Notes: generated by a model from the letters alone, not told the origin. 64,000 nucleotides of DNA from Lycium barbarum (GCF_019175385.1 NC_083341.1:16252203-16316202); one strand, 5' to 3'. Shown: positions 33,114 through 45,422, counted from the stretch's first letter. Translations and numbers: made by a program.

Positions 33114-33715
33114 CAGTTTTTATCATTTCGGCATTTTACCAGCTTGCGCACACGCATCGCATTTTACCTTTGCATAATTAAATAATAGCGTGGATTTTTG
33201 AAATATTATTGCACGGCTATTACAACGCCATTTTCTATTATCTAAGCATTAATAATTGCATATTTTATATTGAGCAATATTTTAACACAAGTTATTTAAA
33301 TAGGTCGTTTATTTAAATGTAGTAGCCCAATCAACTCATACAATTTTCAGACCAGTCCACATTTTTATTCCAGCCCACATTTTAATTCACCCCAGCCCAA
33401 ATAATTACACTACCAGCCCATACCCAGTCCAAATCCCGACCCGACCCGGGCGGCCCAATTCTCATTTAACAAGGGAAGGGTTTCCCTCATATTTTCCTCA
33501 CCAGCCGCCCCATCCCCTGTTCCCTCTCTCTCTCTCTCTCCCCCTCCATTCTCTCCCTTCGTCTCCCATCTCCCCCCCACGCCTCTGCCACTCCACCATG
33601 CCCTGTTCCCCACGCTCACTGCCACCCCACTCCTCTGGTCCTCCATTTCCCCTTGTCCCCCCGCTCCTCTCTCTCTCCTCACTCGTTTTCTCCTTAGCAA
33701 ACCCTAACTGTTTCC

Positions 33716-33723
33716 TATAAATA
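33716..33723 (+). promoter_or_regulatory. TATA box of solo LTR
   Basis: TATAAATA just after a 200-bp CT-rich tract. Confidence 0.65.
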
Positions 33724-36158
33724 CTCGCTTCAAGTTCCATTTTGAGGGAGATTTTTTGGATAGCCAGAAATTTGATAAGAGAAGTCTCAACCATCGAGTC
33801 CCCGAAAACAAGAAGTTTTTAACCATAAAATTTCAATTGAGCCTAGTCTGTCTTTTGCGGATCTTAAATTTCTTTTCTGTTCCGTTCTGTTTGAGTGAGT
33901 CGAGGCTTTAGAAACGAAAGTTCGACTCTGTTGTAGACGAAAATCGCACTAAAAAAGGGCCCTAGTATCTTTCGAATTCGAGGTATATCGGAGATTCGAG
34001 CCTCATTTCGCTGCACCCGAAGAAGGTAATACACCTTCTATTAGTTATTCTTTAGTAAATGTTCGAATGCTTATACTACTTATGTGATTCGTTGGATCAG
34101 TTATGATTTGTGTTCCTATTTGTGTTCGCTTTAGTTGTATTATGCATGTTTGAGCTTAATTTAATCCTGTGCCTAATTCTGTAATTGTCCAGTTCTATGT
34201 TAGGTACCAATTTGGATTAATCATGTGTTTATTAGGTCCACATTGCTTATTTGGTCTTCATTTGATTGGTTCCGTATATTAGTTTGTAGCTTGCTAATGA
34301 TGTGCATGTGCTTACCTTCAGTTTGTTCCGTATGATTCATTATATGTTTTTGTTTCGATTAGCCATATGTATTCAGCTTATAGTAGTTTGAGTATAGTTT
34401 GCACGCTCAATAATGATTGGACACAGTTTAGTTTGGGTTTATTATTATTCCCTATACTAGTTTAGCAGAAATCCTGTTGACATAATCATGTTTACTCAGA
34501 TGTTTAATAGTTCAAAAAAATGTGAATGCTATTTCAGTTTGATGCCTCTTTCATATTGGCTTAGCATAAGCATATTTGCCTTTTTGTGCTTCTTTAGTTT
34601 GTTGGTCTCAGTTTGACTTGAGCCTTGTTTGTCATTTGTGTCATGGTAATCTAACTTAAAATATGGCAATCACTCTCCTGATTTTTGATTGGAACATGTT
34701 TGTTAAGGTAAGCTGGAAATTAAGAGATGAGTTTAACATGGTGGACTAGGTCATAAACCCATATCTTGGATCTCATTTATTTATGCTTAAAACGCCAGCC
34801 TTTGTCCATTTAGTGAAGTAATCTTCAAATAGTTTCCTAGATAAGTCTAAATGGAGGTTGATAAAGAAATAAACCTAGTCTAATTCCCTGTGGATGTGTA
34901 ATATCTCTGAGTAAGTATACTTTCTGTTTTAAATGGTTAAAGGATCATCATGTCATAACTGTGTAAGATTAACTTCATAATGCTTTCTTTTCCTTTCCAC
35001 CTGATTGACTATGTACAGTATGTATATTGTGGATCCTGTCTAACAATTTGGACTAGTTTTTAAATGATATGTGTGGTTTCGGCAGAATGTTGTTTATTTC
35101 CAAAAGAGATATTGTTGATAAGATCTCTATCTTTATTAAGCCTAAAACTGCCTGTTTGAAACTAAGAGACATATTAATTGATTCAAAGTGTTTGAGATTT
35201 TGTATGCTCCCTGTATGCCTTGTTTTCCTAAGTATGAAACTCCTGCCATCTGGTTCACTGTTAGTTCAAATGATCAGAAAGTCCCAGAAAGTCTAGTTTC
35301 AGTATTTTTAAACTCTCGTCGATGTTCTACTAAATTTGGAAAGCTATCTGATATGCTTCGCCTAATAAAATAATAAGTTTTATGCCACATGATCATTCTT
35401 GTTGAACCTAAATTTGCTTGTGCATTCAAGGACATTGTATGAGTTAAAAGGTTATGTAATCTCGCATGATACTCTGTCTTGGTCCTGTGAAGGTTAAGGT
35501 CATTAGGTCTCACTGGTATGACTAAAAAGGAATATCAAAGAGTATGCTGATATAGTTTATTTGCTGTATACTGATCTGGTAGTTGGTGTGTTTTCATTTT
35601 TTTTATCCTTTGACAATGCCTATATAGGATTCTTTACGTGTGAAATGACTTGGCACGATTGCTCTTTCTTATTTCTTCTTTATATGACTGAATGGCTATA
35701 GTTTGTAGGGAGTATATGTTCACATATACAAAGTATATTCAACTCTGTACACCTATCCTGACATGTGTATGTTAGTATGTCTAATGTATATTGAAAGTAT
35801 CATCCTAGACAGTCAATTCTACCATTAAGTATTGAGGATGTTGGAATTCCTTTCTCTATTCGATGGACCTCTGTTCAAAATGTGGAATATGACTTTGCTG
35901 GGCTTAAGTTATTCAGTAATGTGAAACAAATCATATGGGCTTCAGTTGTTTTTCTTTATCGTTGTCTTATTTGAGCTTGCACATTTTCTCTAATTGTCTT
36001 ATTGTTGCGTTATGTGCTAATTCAATTTGCGTACTTAGTTTCTTTATTTATGTCCTAATCCGTTATTATATACTAATTCTTTTTCTTTCGTTTTTATGCA
36101 TGACCATCGCATACGAGTCATACGAGTCCGAGAGACTCGTTTTTCTTCCACATTTGGC

Positions 36159-36309
36159 GTTGGGCTAAAAGCCCAACATGACCTCTCTCTGTCCAGTTCC
36201 AATCCGCAGCCTGCAGAAAAAAAAAATGTTGTTGGGCCGAGGCCCAAATGGCAGAATATATGGCAGCATATACACAAAAGAAAGAAACGAATTTTGGGCC
36301 AAAGCCCAA
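36159..36309. repeat. Three TTGGGC/GCCCAA palindromes in solo LTR
   Basis: 36159-36177, 36232-36247 and 36294-36309, matching in number and rough spacing those at 643-773 in the related LTR, with different loops. Confidence 0.7.
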
Positions 36310-37444
36310 TAGCATGAATAGTATCGCAGCAGTTGGACCTTAATGGGCCAGATCCATTTGAGTGTTGTGTATTTTTGCTTTGTGTGACTAACATCTCATC
36401 TCATTTTGTTATTCTAGATGAATTCTAGTAAATTAGCGGGGTTTGGTTTTAGTAATGGGTGTTTAATTTAAGGAAAACTATTAATTAGTTCCATAAGTTT
36501 TATTTTTCTTCCTTTACGTTAAAGTTAAATATAGTATTTATAATATACACTTTTAGAATAATTGATTTTCAATAGAGTAAATTCATATTTTTTTTGAGTC
36601 AAAGGAATCCTATTTACGATCTGGGGAATTTTAAAAACGTCACTAAAGAATATTTTGTAAACATCTTTTAAGTTTATCCAATAATATACTCCTTTTAGCC
36701 AAGTATAGTTAATATAAAAGAACGAAAACTCATACCCTATCCATCACATTTTAAAGAAAATAAGTTTAGGTATTTTTACATCACCATATTGATATAATAC
36801 AAAATTTTGTCTGAAGTTCACATTTTGCTATAGCGAGTTGTTATACTTTTGCAAGTCTTATTTTCAAGAACATTATTACATTTTCATTCAAGGTTTTAGC
36901 ATGTCCAAGTTTTATTTTAAATAGCCTTTAAAATCTTCTTTTATGCAATACATCATATTTTCTACAAGTATTATTTCAAACGACATCATTATTACTTTCA
37001 TTTAAAGTCTTAGCGATATTTATAAGTCCTATTTTAAAAAAATGGCATTTTAAGTTTTCCTTTATATTATATTTTCTGTAAATCTTATTTTCACTAATAT
37101 TATTTTCCTTTTAAAATTTTAGCAACATTTGTGAACCATTTTAAAATTTAAACATTATATTTTACTCTTAATTAATTAACCTAAGTTAGCCGGATAACCG
37201 TAAGTTAACGGATTCTAAAGGATGCCTAACCCCTTCCCTTTAGGATAATATAGAGCCCTTACCTAGAATCACCCTGGTTAAGCAGACTATTAATTGAGGT
37301 TTAGTTTTAACTTTGCCTTAGTTAACCTCTAGGTGTCCTAATTCACCGTTAAATTAATTAGGTGGCGACTCCTTAAAATAAAACAAACAGGAATCACCAA
37401 TATGTTGTACCCAAACCATAACCCGGTTAAAACGGGGTGTAACA

Positions 37445-37449
37445 AGCAT
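37445..37449. repeat. Target duplication, right copy (solo LTR)
   Basis: AGCAT, matching 32873-32877. Confidence 0.9.
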
Positions 37450-37710
37450 CTCATGAAAGCCTCTACAAAAGCAGAGTCACCTACAAAAGAGTAATTCCAT
37501 GGTGATCGGTATGCCTAAGTAACTGGTTGGTTAACCAATTTACTGTACAAGTTAATTACTGGCTCAGGTAATTTTTTGGTTTATAATAAACCAAGATCAA
37601 ATAACTAATAACGTCTTGAATTAGTCAGTCTAATATAGACATGTGAGTTCACAGTTATTTTAAGCCTATAATATAGATGTCTTTCTTTTTAAAGTATGTT
37701 TTTGTGTGCA

Positions 37711-37744
<34 letters not shown>

Positions 37745-37917
37745 CATATTAGTTAGAACATAAGTTTTATTTTATCTTAAAAAAAATGGAGGTGGAGTTG
37801 GAGGACTCGTTTAAGCTGATTTTCATCTGGAAGAATGAAAAGCTCAAGTGTGGGGAGACTTTCTGGATCTAATCCACCTGTTTTTGTGTATATATGCATA
37901 TGCTACTTCTGTTTAGG

Positions 37918-38016
<99 letters not shown>

Positions 38017-38932
38017 AGTAGGTGAAAAAAGAAGATGGAATATGGGAAATACTTTAATACCTCAAAGTAGGTAATATTGTATTCCTCTCTAACAATGATT
38101 AGGAACTAGTAATGGGTAACTTTTTGATGGGACCAAGAACTAAAAAAAAAAGTTTTCTTTATATAAAACTATGTTATGGCATAAATAAGGTGTGGGACTG
38201 CAGTTTCTTTCAAGCTTTCTTCTGCAGTTGTAAATTTGAAGCCAAAAATATTTTTACTTTATTTATAAATATTATATATGTATTTCTTTAAACTTGATCT
38301 TGTTGTAGGTATTAAAAGTTCTTTACATGATGTTCAAGATTATTTTCTTTTTACCTTTACCAAATGATTTTCATGTCTATGATTTTGATTTTGTGAAAGA
38401 AAGAGTAATCGTCTTCAACTCAAGAAATCATTGGAATTGAGAAAAGTTATGATCACCAAACGGGAAGAATCGTTCTATTAGCTAGAACTTGCTCTTAATG
38501 TTTTTCAAGGCGAAATAATGGATGACACTTATTTTTGAAAAATGATATTAAGCCTTCTTTCATAGCCTATTTTAACCTTTTCATTTTTACCCAAGCATAC
38601 ACATTTTCCCTTTTAGAACCCTTCTTTGAGCCATAATATATATTAGTGGAGATAAACATAAGGAGCTAGCCTATGGACAAGACTGTGATACTCAATGAAT
38701 AAGTGATCATAAATTTATCAATTCTAAAAGATTCAGGATAAAAAAGAGTGCAAGTTCTTTCTGATCAAAGCGGAATTCAGAAATCAGGAAAAATATTTGG
38801 TGAACTTAAAAAGGTTAGATTATATTGAGCATTATGAAAAAAAATTATTTCTGAATAATTTTTCTATCCTATAAAGATCATTGATTTTAAATGTTTGAAA
38901 ATTATCTTTTTCCTAGAGGACGAGCAAAAATT
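37450..38932 (+). other. Athila-1 3' non-coding region
   Basis: No credible ORF. It contains a TA microsatellite (37919-38013), a shorter TA run near 37722-37743 and a purine-rich CAAGTGTGGGGAG at 37845-37857 that resembles a polypurine tract, 1.1 kb before the real one. Confidence 0.65.
37919..38013. repeat. TA microsatellite
   Basis: About 47 TA units. Confidence 0.95.
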
Positions 38933-38948
38933 CAAGTATGGGGCAGTT
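38933..38948 (+). other. Polypurine tract, Athila-1
   Basis: CAAGTATGGGGCAGTT directly before the 3' LTR; the phrase 'gaggacgagcaaaa..ttcaag' before it is typical of Athila ends. Confidence 0.75.
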
Positions 38949-40392
38949 TGATGGATATAAATTATTCATGATATTTTGTATATAAAAATAATTTTTTAAA
39001 TAAAACATGTATAAATATATCCTATTCTCGAATATTTTCTGACAAATTCTACTGGAAGAAGAGTACTGCAGAAGAATAGATAAGAAAAAAATTGTCAAAG
39101 AGTTCAATAGGTGCAACCACGAATTCATAAGTCATAACCGTGGAGTTTTACATGTGGGAATTACAAAAGACAACATTGAGAGAAGTTGCATAATCTCACA
39201 CCCATCAAGTGTTGAAATCCACGGGTGTCACCGCCACTTTTATACTCAGACCCGTCAACTATGGGCATCAAGAAAGAAGTTGCAAAATTCACGGGTGCGA
39301 CTACCATTGTTATACTCTCACCCGTCAAGTAAGGTCACGGATGTGAGCACTACTTCAAGGAATGCATTCATATGGGGGAGACACTACATTTTCCTATAAA
39401 TAGATGCATCACTTTTCTTACAAATCATCCAATTATTTAGAAGACAAAGTGTTAATCTTATTCTATTCTCTTTTCTTTCTCTTGTAGTAACAATATTTAT
39501 CCAAGTCTTTCAATATTTATAGTTTCTTAAATACATATTTTCTCTTTTCTAACTCCATAATGGAGTAATCTCTTTTTGTTGGGATAGTTGAAGAAACTTG
39601 GTGTAATGTTATATTATCTTATTTTAGTTATTCCTCGTCTTGATATTATTTAAGTGTCATACTTTGTGTTGGAATGATATGTTCTACTAATCATTATCGT
39701 TACTCAGTATATTTTGTGTTATGATTATAGTTATATTAATTTGTACTTCTAACAAGGAGGGAAATTAATATACTACAATAATCGCATATTTAATAATTTT
39801 TAGTCATCTATTATTCCAAATCTTTGAACTTGCTTCTTTTAATCCAAATTCTCACGGGGGGGGGGGGGGGGTTATTTCAAGTTAGTTCTTAGGTTTAAAT
39901 CTTTATCTTATTTCTTTCCGTCCTAATTCTCACGGAGGAACAGTCTCAAATAAGTTTATTGATTTGAGGGATCTCTATATTATTTCTTTCAATTCTAATT
40001 CTCGCGGAGGGATTGTTTCAAATAAGTTTATTGATTTAAGGACTAATCGCAAGAGGTCTTTATTCCTCGTAACACAAATCAAGTCTAGGAACTATTTCTA
40101 CTATTTTGTGGAATTTACTAAAAAAAGGTTTTATTGTCATATATACACTAAGTGGATTCAACGACTCCCAACTCTTTCTTTTAAGATAATCTTTTGAAAG
40201 TTGTTTCTTTTGTTAAAGTAATTTACAAATTTAAGTCACTACTCTCCTTTCATCAATCTGATTCTCTCAAATAGCAGCAAAAATACTACAAGTCTATAGC
40301 ATAGTTTTTTCAATATCTGTGGGACGATATCTTAAACTATATTAGAATTTGACAGAGTACGAGCGAAATTTCCTATGCACTTTGGCCTGTCA
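38949..40392 (+). mobile_element. Athila-1 3' LTR
   Basis: 1444 bp, homologous to 5671-7208 with scattered substitutions, one fewer 94-bp unit and a G16 run (39856-39871) where the 5' LTR reads GGAGGGG. TATA box at 39395-39402. Confidence 0.92.
39856..39871. repeat. Poly-G run, 16 bases
   Basis: Uninterrupted G16 in the 3' LTR, absent from the 5' LTR. Confidence 0.9.
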
Positions 40393-40397
40393 CTTTT
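40393..40397. repeat. Target duplication, right copy (Athila-1)
   Basis: CTTTT, matching 5666-5670; copia sequence resumes after it. Confidence 0.9.
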
Positions 40398-40442
40398 CCA
40401 AATATGGTAATTACTGCCATTTAAACAAACCATCTTGTTCAT
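40398..40442 (-). pseudogene. Ty1/copia Gag, N-terminal codons
   Basis: Minus-strand ATG at 40440-40442 opens a short reading ending in NGSNYHIW, the usual start of copia Gag. It continues in frame at 5670 on the other side of Athila-1. Confidence 0.75.
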
Positions 40443-40488
40443 ATTTGCCTCTATCATTCAAATAGACAATCAATATAACCGATTATAA

Positions 40489-40506
40489 CCACAAGCTCTA
40501 ATACCA
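40489..40506 (-). other. Copia primer binding site, tRNA-iMet type
   Basis: Reads TGGTATTAGAGCTTGTGG on the minus strand; it matches the common TGGTATCAGAGC copia site with one change, and lies 3 nt after the LTR end. Confidence 0.8.
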
Positions 40507-40509
40507 CTT

Positions 40510-41277
40510 TGTTGGGAAGAACACATGTAAATACCAAATTGCACGATGAGGTAACAGCGGAAGAAATACCAAAGTCAAAACTTCTCATACTATTTGAACC
40601 AAGAGAACACAATAAACACTAGCACAGATGGAAATCCGAACGACAACTATACCAACAACAAAATAGCAAAGCAAGCAAAAATAAATCAATGCAAGAGACA
40701 CCAAATTTACGTGGTAAAACCCTCTTCAAGGTGAAGACGAAACATCCACGGGACTTCCGGCACACAAAAGCTCCACTAATAATCACAAAGAGTTACAATA
40801 ATGTTCTCCAAATGTCTACAACATCAACTCCAAGCACGGAGCAACAATACATAAAAGATAACACCAAAACTAGTGAAGAAAGGAGAGAAATCACCCCCAA
40901 AAATGAGCTACTGTTCGTACTAAAAAACTGGAGCTACAAACCATAAAATCCAATCTCCACCGTTGAAATAACCAGATGTTGAGAAGCCCCAATTCAAATT
41001 TCAGCACGATCCAATGGTTAACAAATCGGAAAACGCAATTTGAAGCGGACTGCTGTAGCAGAAAATTTCTAGATGAAAATCTGTTTTCTCTCTCACGTTT
41101 TCCTCTCTATGTGGATGCTATGAATTCGCTCTTGTGTTTTGAAAATAAGACCAAAGTTGATCCTATATACAGAGGATTTTAGGGTAAAAGTGGCCTGGTC
41201 CAAATTGGATTGGGTTTTATTAATCTAATTCCACATAGGAAGGGAAAATCCAAAAACCCAATACCTTATACCTGTCA
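40510..41277 (-). mobile_element. Ty1/copia 5' LTR
   Basis: 768 bp on the minus strand, starting TGACAGG at 41277 and ending CCCAACA at 40510, next to the primer site. A TATATAG-containing box lies near 41163-41170. Its 3' partner would be left of the window. ORFs within it are incidental. Confidence 0.75.
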
Positions 41278-41499
41278 GGATTATGCTTTATACTAGATAG
41301 TCTCCATAAGGAATATGCCTCGCGTGTACAAGAATCACGAAGAGAGTAGAATAATCGTCGATCAACTTGTGCCAAGTTCAGTTATTTACGATTAGGAGAT
41401 CACAAAAAAGCTATGAGATTATGTCAAGTCATGTGTTATGTGGATAGTGTCATTGCACGAGACTCCAATCTTTAGGTTGTTGGTCAAAGATTTAGCTCA
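41278..41499. other. Unassigned flank
   Basis: Sequence into which copia inserted. It is probably more of the Tekay-like pol remnant, but I cannot read a convincing frame. Confidence 0.35.
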
Positions 41500-41930
41500 C
41501 AATAATACTATGAGTATTTTCAGGAAGTACCACCAAAACGAAATCAAGTATGGGAAGTTTAGTTCATGTTGAGGTACAGAAGGGAATAAAGGTAAGGGAA
41601 GTTCACCGCTTAACAAATCTAGGAGTTCACTCTTGGACTCAAAAGAGTGGAATTGTTGTTCAGAATAGAGCTGAATCCTCCTTAGTAGCCGAAGTAAAAG
41701 AAAAACAGTTTGATGATCGCTACTTATTACAGTTGAAAGATGGAATTCACAAGCATAAGAAAATGACTTTCAAACAAGGGAGAGATGATGGTACTTTAAG
41801 GTACCAAGGCAGATTATGTGTCCCAGATATGGAGGGACTTGGAGAGAGGATTATGTCAGAAACACACAGTTCCATGTATTCCATTTGTCCAGGTTCCACA
41901 AAGATGTATCATGATCTCAAGGAGATTTAG
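41500..41930 (+). pseudogene. Tekay/Del (chromovirus) pol fragment
   Basis: A 126-codon open piece covering the end of RNase H and the integrase zinc-finger region. It has GIVVQNRAESSLVAEVKEKQ, LRYQGRLCVPDMEG and HPGSTKMYHDL-type strings (here CPGSTKMYHDLKEI), well known in Tekay/Del elements. It stops where a MITE-like sequence begins. A remnant, not a host gene. Confidence 0.8.
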
Positions 41931-42058
41931 AGGGTGTTTGCATTGGCTTTTAAAAAGTTTCTTATAAGCTAAAAGTCAAAAGCCATAAGTTAGGAATACC
42001 CAACTTTTAGCTTTTGGCTTATTTTTGTACTTTTCATGTCTAAAAGTAAGTGCTTTTA
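41931..42058. mobile_element. hAT-like MITE fragment
   Basis: Begins AGGGTGTTTG, a common hAT-MITE terminus. It contains self-complementary AGCTAAAAGTCAAAAGCC and TTAGCTTTTGGCTTA phrases, and interrupts the Tekay fragment. The right terminus is not clear. Confidence 0.45.
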
Positions 42059-42251
42059 CTCCGCCCAGTAGGACGATTCCTTTATATATTCCCCATTAAG
42101 GGATATGGATCCATTCATGTCATGTTTATATCTTGTACCCCGGCAAGGTATAAGATGGCTTAGCTGATCGGGAAGAGATCAGACGCCACGTGTTAATGTA
42201 GTGGTTACATGTCGGTTATACTAATGCTCTCCCACAGATATTTTACTCATG

Positions 42252-42314
<63 letters not shown>

Positions 42315-42923
42315 TGTTCATGCCCGTGACCAGGTTTAAGTTTCAGTTTCAACTCTTATCATGTTATTTCATGTACCCTGCTTATTTCATTCAGTACCTT
42401 ACATACCAGTACATTCAATGTGTTGTCGTTCCTTTTCTATTGCTAGGGGCCCTGCATTTCACGATGCAGGTACAGATTTACAGAACGCTGCTTCTGCTCA
42501 GTAGGATTTGCTCGTATCAGCTTGTTGGTGAGCCCCATCTTATTCAGGGTGTTATATTTATTTATTTTCATGTCATGTTTAGCAAGTTAAGGTATGTTGG
42601 GGGCTTTGTCCCAACAAGTATGTTTTACAGTTAAAATTCGTGATAGAGGTTTCATAGACTAGTCAGTCAGTCATGTCAGATACTCAGAGTTGTGCAGCCA
42701 TCTTTGGCTCAGTTTATGATATTTCCGCATTCACTTTCTATACAAGTATTTATTTAAATATATTATGACTTCTCAGGTTTTGTTAAGGCTCATCATGTTT
42801 CATGTTACATTCTGCTCATGTTTATGCCCCATGTTGATTTAGCAAGCCATGTGGTTCACTCGGTCACATGCAGTCAGGCACTGAGTGCCGTGTTATGCCC
42901 AGGCCATGGTTCGGGGCGTGACA
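42059..42923 (+). mobile_element. Tekay/Del LTR fragment
   Basis: Ends with GTGTTATGCCC, ATGGTTCGGGG and CGTGACA phrases typical of Tekay/Del LTR 3' ends. A TA microsatellite lies at 42252-42312. The 5' part is missing or replaced. Confidence 0.6.
42252..42312. repeat. TA microsatellite
   Basis: About 30 TA units in the Tekay LTR fragment. Confidence 0.95.
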
Positions 42924-44740
42924 GTTAACCCAGAAGTACAGTAAGAAGGAATTGAACCAATGGAGAGTCATCATTTCCTAAGTGTGAACTACATATGACT
43001 GACTTTGGAAGAGGCCCGATATGTAACGAAAAGATTGATTGCTTTACAACATTCATGAAAGCACTTGCCTCTCTTTGGTGGGCCTTTACCTTTCAAATAG
43101 AAGAGAGGTAGTCGCGGCAGGAGAAGCACCCTTAAACCCTTGAGAGCACTCTACCCCGAGTTATATATTCAGGAAATTGTAAGCCTACATGGGACTCCAG
43201 TGTTAGTCATTCGAGAAAGTATGATCCCAAAGGGGAGATTTAATAACATGTCGTACTCCCGAACTATAGTATAGAACCATGAAAGCAGAAGAGCGAGATT
43301 TTTAAAGTATTGTGAGGGAGAGAGAGCTCGATGCGCGAGCTCAAAAGTGAGAGAGGATCTCGCTATAGGCCTCGCTCAACGAGGCACAGGGTACAAAAGT
43401 TTTGAAATCAGGAGGGCTCACTGAATGAAGCCCAAAGCGAGGCAGTACCTAGCTATAAGGTTTGCTGAGCAAGCTCCAAAGTGAGGCAGTACCTTGCTAC
43501 AGGGATTGCTGAGTGAAGCACATGGAGAGGCTGCCCCTCGCTTTGTATATCGCTCAATAAGCCAGCCCATCTCGACCACAATCTTATAAATTCAACACTT
43601 AACCTGAAAACTCATCTTTCAGTCATTCTAACTTTGTAGAAAAAACTTTGAAGGACGTTTTCCTCTCCTCTCAACCTTCCACATTAAGGTAAGAACATTC
43701 CTACGATTCTTAATCAATTCAAGCACTAAATAGATGATTCTTAAAATGATTTTTAAACGAAAACATAGGATTTCCTAGGTAAATCCTTCTCAAGCAACCA
43801 AGTTAGGGTTTTGGTGTTCTTCGTCAAAAAAGCAATCTAGTTCGTTAGATGGAGCGAATACATGTATGTAAGGCTAACTCTCTATGTGTGAGAATGTTAA
43901 ATTGATCTTGCGCATGCTCGTTCTTCATGATTACTACGAATTGCATCAAAAATAGAGATTATGCCCTAGTTTTATGAAAAACTTCAGCATTTCTATTCTT
44001 TAATGACATAGTTTCATAGTTGTTCATGATTTTCATTTCGAAAATCGTAAAATTAGTACATAATCAGTGTATGCTCATGTTTGACATATCAGGAGTCTCT
44101 GTCACAGACCACAAAATGCTTATTAATAGTAATAGACAAAATCCCATGAACTATTCATGAATTCATGTCTCAGTTCAGTATAGTAATAGTCAGTATTCCA
44201 TATCAGAACCTCAGTATGATTTCATATTTCAGTATAGAAATTCTCAGTATCCCATGTCAGTATTACAGTATGACTCTTAGATTCATGTTAAGAACTGCAG
44301 AATGATTAACACAATTTAGATAAACAGGCGATTTCCCCATTTATTTAGCAAGGGGAAATTGTCATTATGATTTATATGTTCAGTTCAGTAATCCTTATTC
44401 CCAGTTTAGTTCAGTCTTAGTTTCAATTTCAATATCAGTATATTTCATGTTATTTGATTTGAGCTGCCATTTCCCCGAGCACTCCACAACTATTTATTCT
44501 TTCAGTTGGTTTTACACATAAGTACAATTCAAATGTACTTACGTCCCTTTTGCCTAGAGCCTGCATCGTGATTTACAGGACGACGGACGTGCTCGTTAGG
44601 ACTTCATTGTATCAGCTGATTGGTGAACCCCACTTCCTTTAGGGCGTTTGATATTTGGCATAAATATCTAGATTTAGTGTCATTTGCACTTTACTTCTTA
44701 GCACTTTAATCGCAGTTTTTAATGTAAATTGTTGTATATG
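42924..44740 (+). mobile_element. Second decayed Tekay/Del remnant
   Basis: An integrase-like snippet near 43160-43215 reads YIQEIVSLHGTPV. Then comes LTR-like sequence with repeated GCGAGGC phrases (43330-43560) and a second version of the 'gcatcgtgatttacagg...gtatcagct' LTR segment seen at 42440-42540. There is no open coding region. Confidence 0.5.
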
Positions 44741-44892
44741 AGCTTATGTTGGTATGCTTGTATGAATAGGTACAACAAGGACCAATGAAGGGTATTCCGA
44801 GCAGTTTTTGATTGATTCCGAGGCTGTGCACGCTGGTTGAACGTTAGGAAGGAAGTTCCAACACTTGAAGGCAGAATCAGACCACTGAAGGA

Positions 44893-45035
44893 TCTCATGC
44901 GCTGGCCATGCGTCACACAGCCAACGCACAAAAACGCCATCTCTGAATATCAGACAGGCCATGCGATGATCGTGTGCCGAACAAACAAAACACAATGAAT
45001 GTCATGCACTGGCCATGCGACGAATAGCCAGCGCA
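44893..45035. repeat. Palindromic CATGCG repeats in Athila-2 LTR
   Basis: Three imperfect inverted repeats of the form GCGCTGGCCATGCG ... CAGCCAACGCAC. The same kind recurs upstream of ORF3 (60838-61150). Confidence 0.6.
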
Positions 45036-45100
45036 CAAGAGGCGTCAGTAATCCTAATTTGATCGGGATTGGGCCAACTTATCTCATATTTTCCCTAGCT

Positions 45101-45108
45101 TATAAATA
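45101..45108 (+). promoter_or_regulatory. TATA box, Athila-2 5' LTR
   Basis: TATAAATA in the context AGCTTATAAATAGTC. Confidence 0.65.
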
Positions 45109-45411
45109 GTCATTTTAAACATTACGTAGGTGGCTTAGATGATTTTTGAGACTTGTGAAACTCTTTCTAGGTTTTATTCCTCTTCTATTATTTTTCTTTA
45201 CATTGAAACCCTATGTTATTCATGAATTCTAGCTTCCATTCTTGAATCATGTGTAACTAAACACCTAAATTTTGGGATTGTGGTTTAGCCATGAATATTG
45301 ACGTTTGACAAGTATTTTAATCTTGGTAGCTTGTTCGTATGCAATTGTTTCTTTACTTCTGTGCTTAATTTCTTGATCGTCTGTGCAACAGTTGAGTTCT
45401 ATTTACTAATT

Positions 45412-45422
45412 GATATATGTGC
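45412..45422. repeat. LINE target duplication, left copy
   Basis: GATATATGTGC, identical to 50820-50830. Confidence 0.8.

Larger units (their letters stand above)
32878..37444 (+). mobile_element. Solo LTR, Tat/Ogre type, 4567 bp
   Basis: Begins TGTTGACACCC, ends GGGGTGTAACA, flanked by perfect AGCAT. No internal region or second LTR is present, so it is a solo LTR left by LTR-LTR recombination. It belongs to the same family as 1-4942 and is a distant relative of the 2.9-kb LTRs. It includes an ATT microsatellite, a CT-rich tract, a TATA box at 33716, a leader with a splice-donor-like site at 34022-34031, three TTGGGC/GCCCAA palindromes and the shared terminal module (37160-37440). Confidence 0.92.
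5671..40392 (+). mobile_element. Athila-1: Ty3/gypsy Athila element carrying nested insertions
   Basis: The element has LTRs at 5671-7208 and 38949-40392, each starting TGATGG and ending TCA, and a perfect 5-bp duplication CTTTT outside. A tRNA-Asp primer site (7215-7232), gag, protease, RT, RNase H and integrase follow in Athila order, then a long non-coding 3' region and a polypurine tract. Subtracting the insertions at 7379-27423 and 32878-37444 leaves about 10.1 kb. The coding region carries stops and frameshifts, and the LTRs differ visibly from each other, so it is an old, inactive copy. No ORF3 like that of Athila-2 is visible after pol. It sits inside the copia gag. Confidence 0.92.
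44741..45422 (+). mobile_element. Athila-2 5' LTR, left part
   Basis: The start is not defined; I infer it near 44741-44830. It carries CATGCG-type palindromes and a TATA box (45101), then an untranslated leader cut by the LINE at 45423. Confidence 0.55.

Noticed and set aside
32893..33177. Hydrophobic 94-codon ORF with poly-Ile, possible membrane protein
   Set aside because: It is the ATT microsatellite read in one frame.
37835..38074. Ile/Tyr-rich 79-codon ORF (and one at 42209-42634)
   Set aside because: Produced by TA microsatellites.
41550..41930. Host gene of 126 codons
   Set aside because: Motifs are those of Tekay/Del integrase zinc finger and RNase H end.
44741..44830. Exact 5' end of the Athila-2 LTR
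   Set aside because: Several TG starts are possible and no 3' LTR or target duplication is available to choose.
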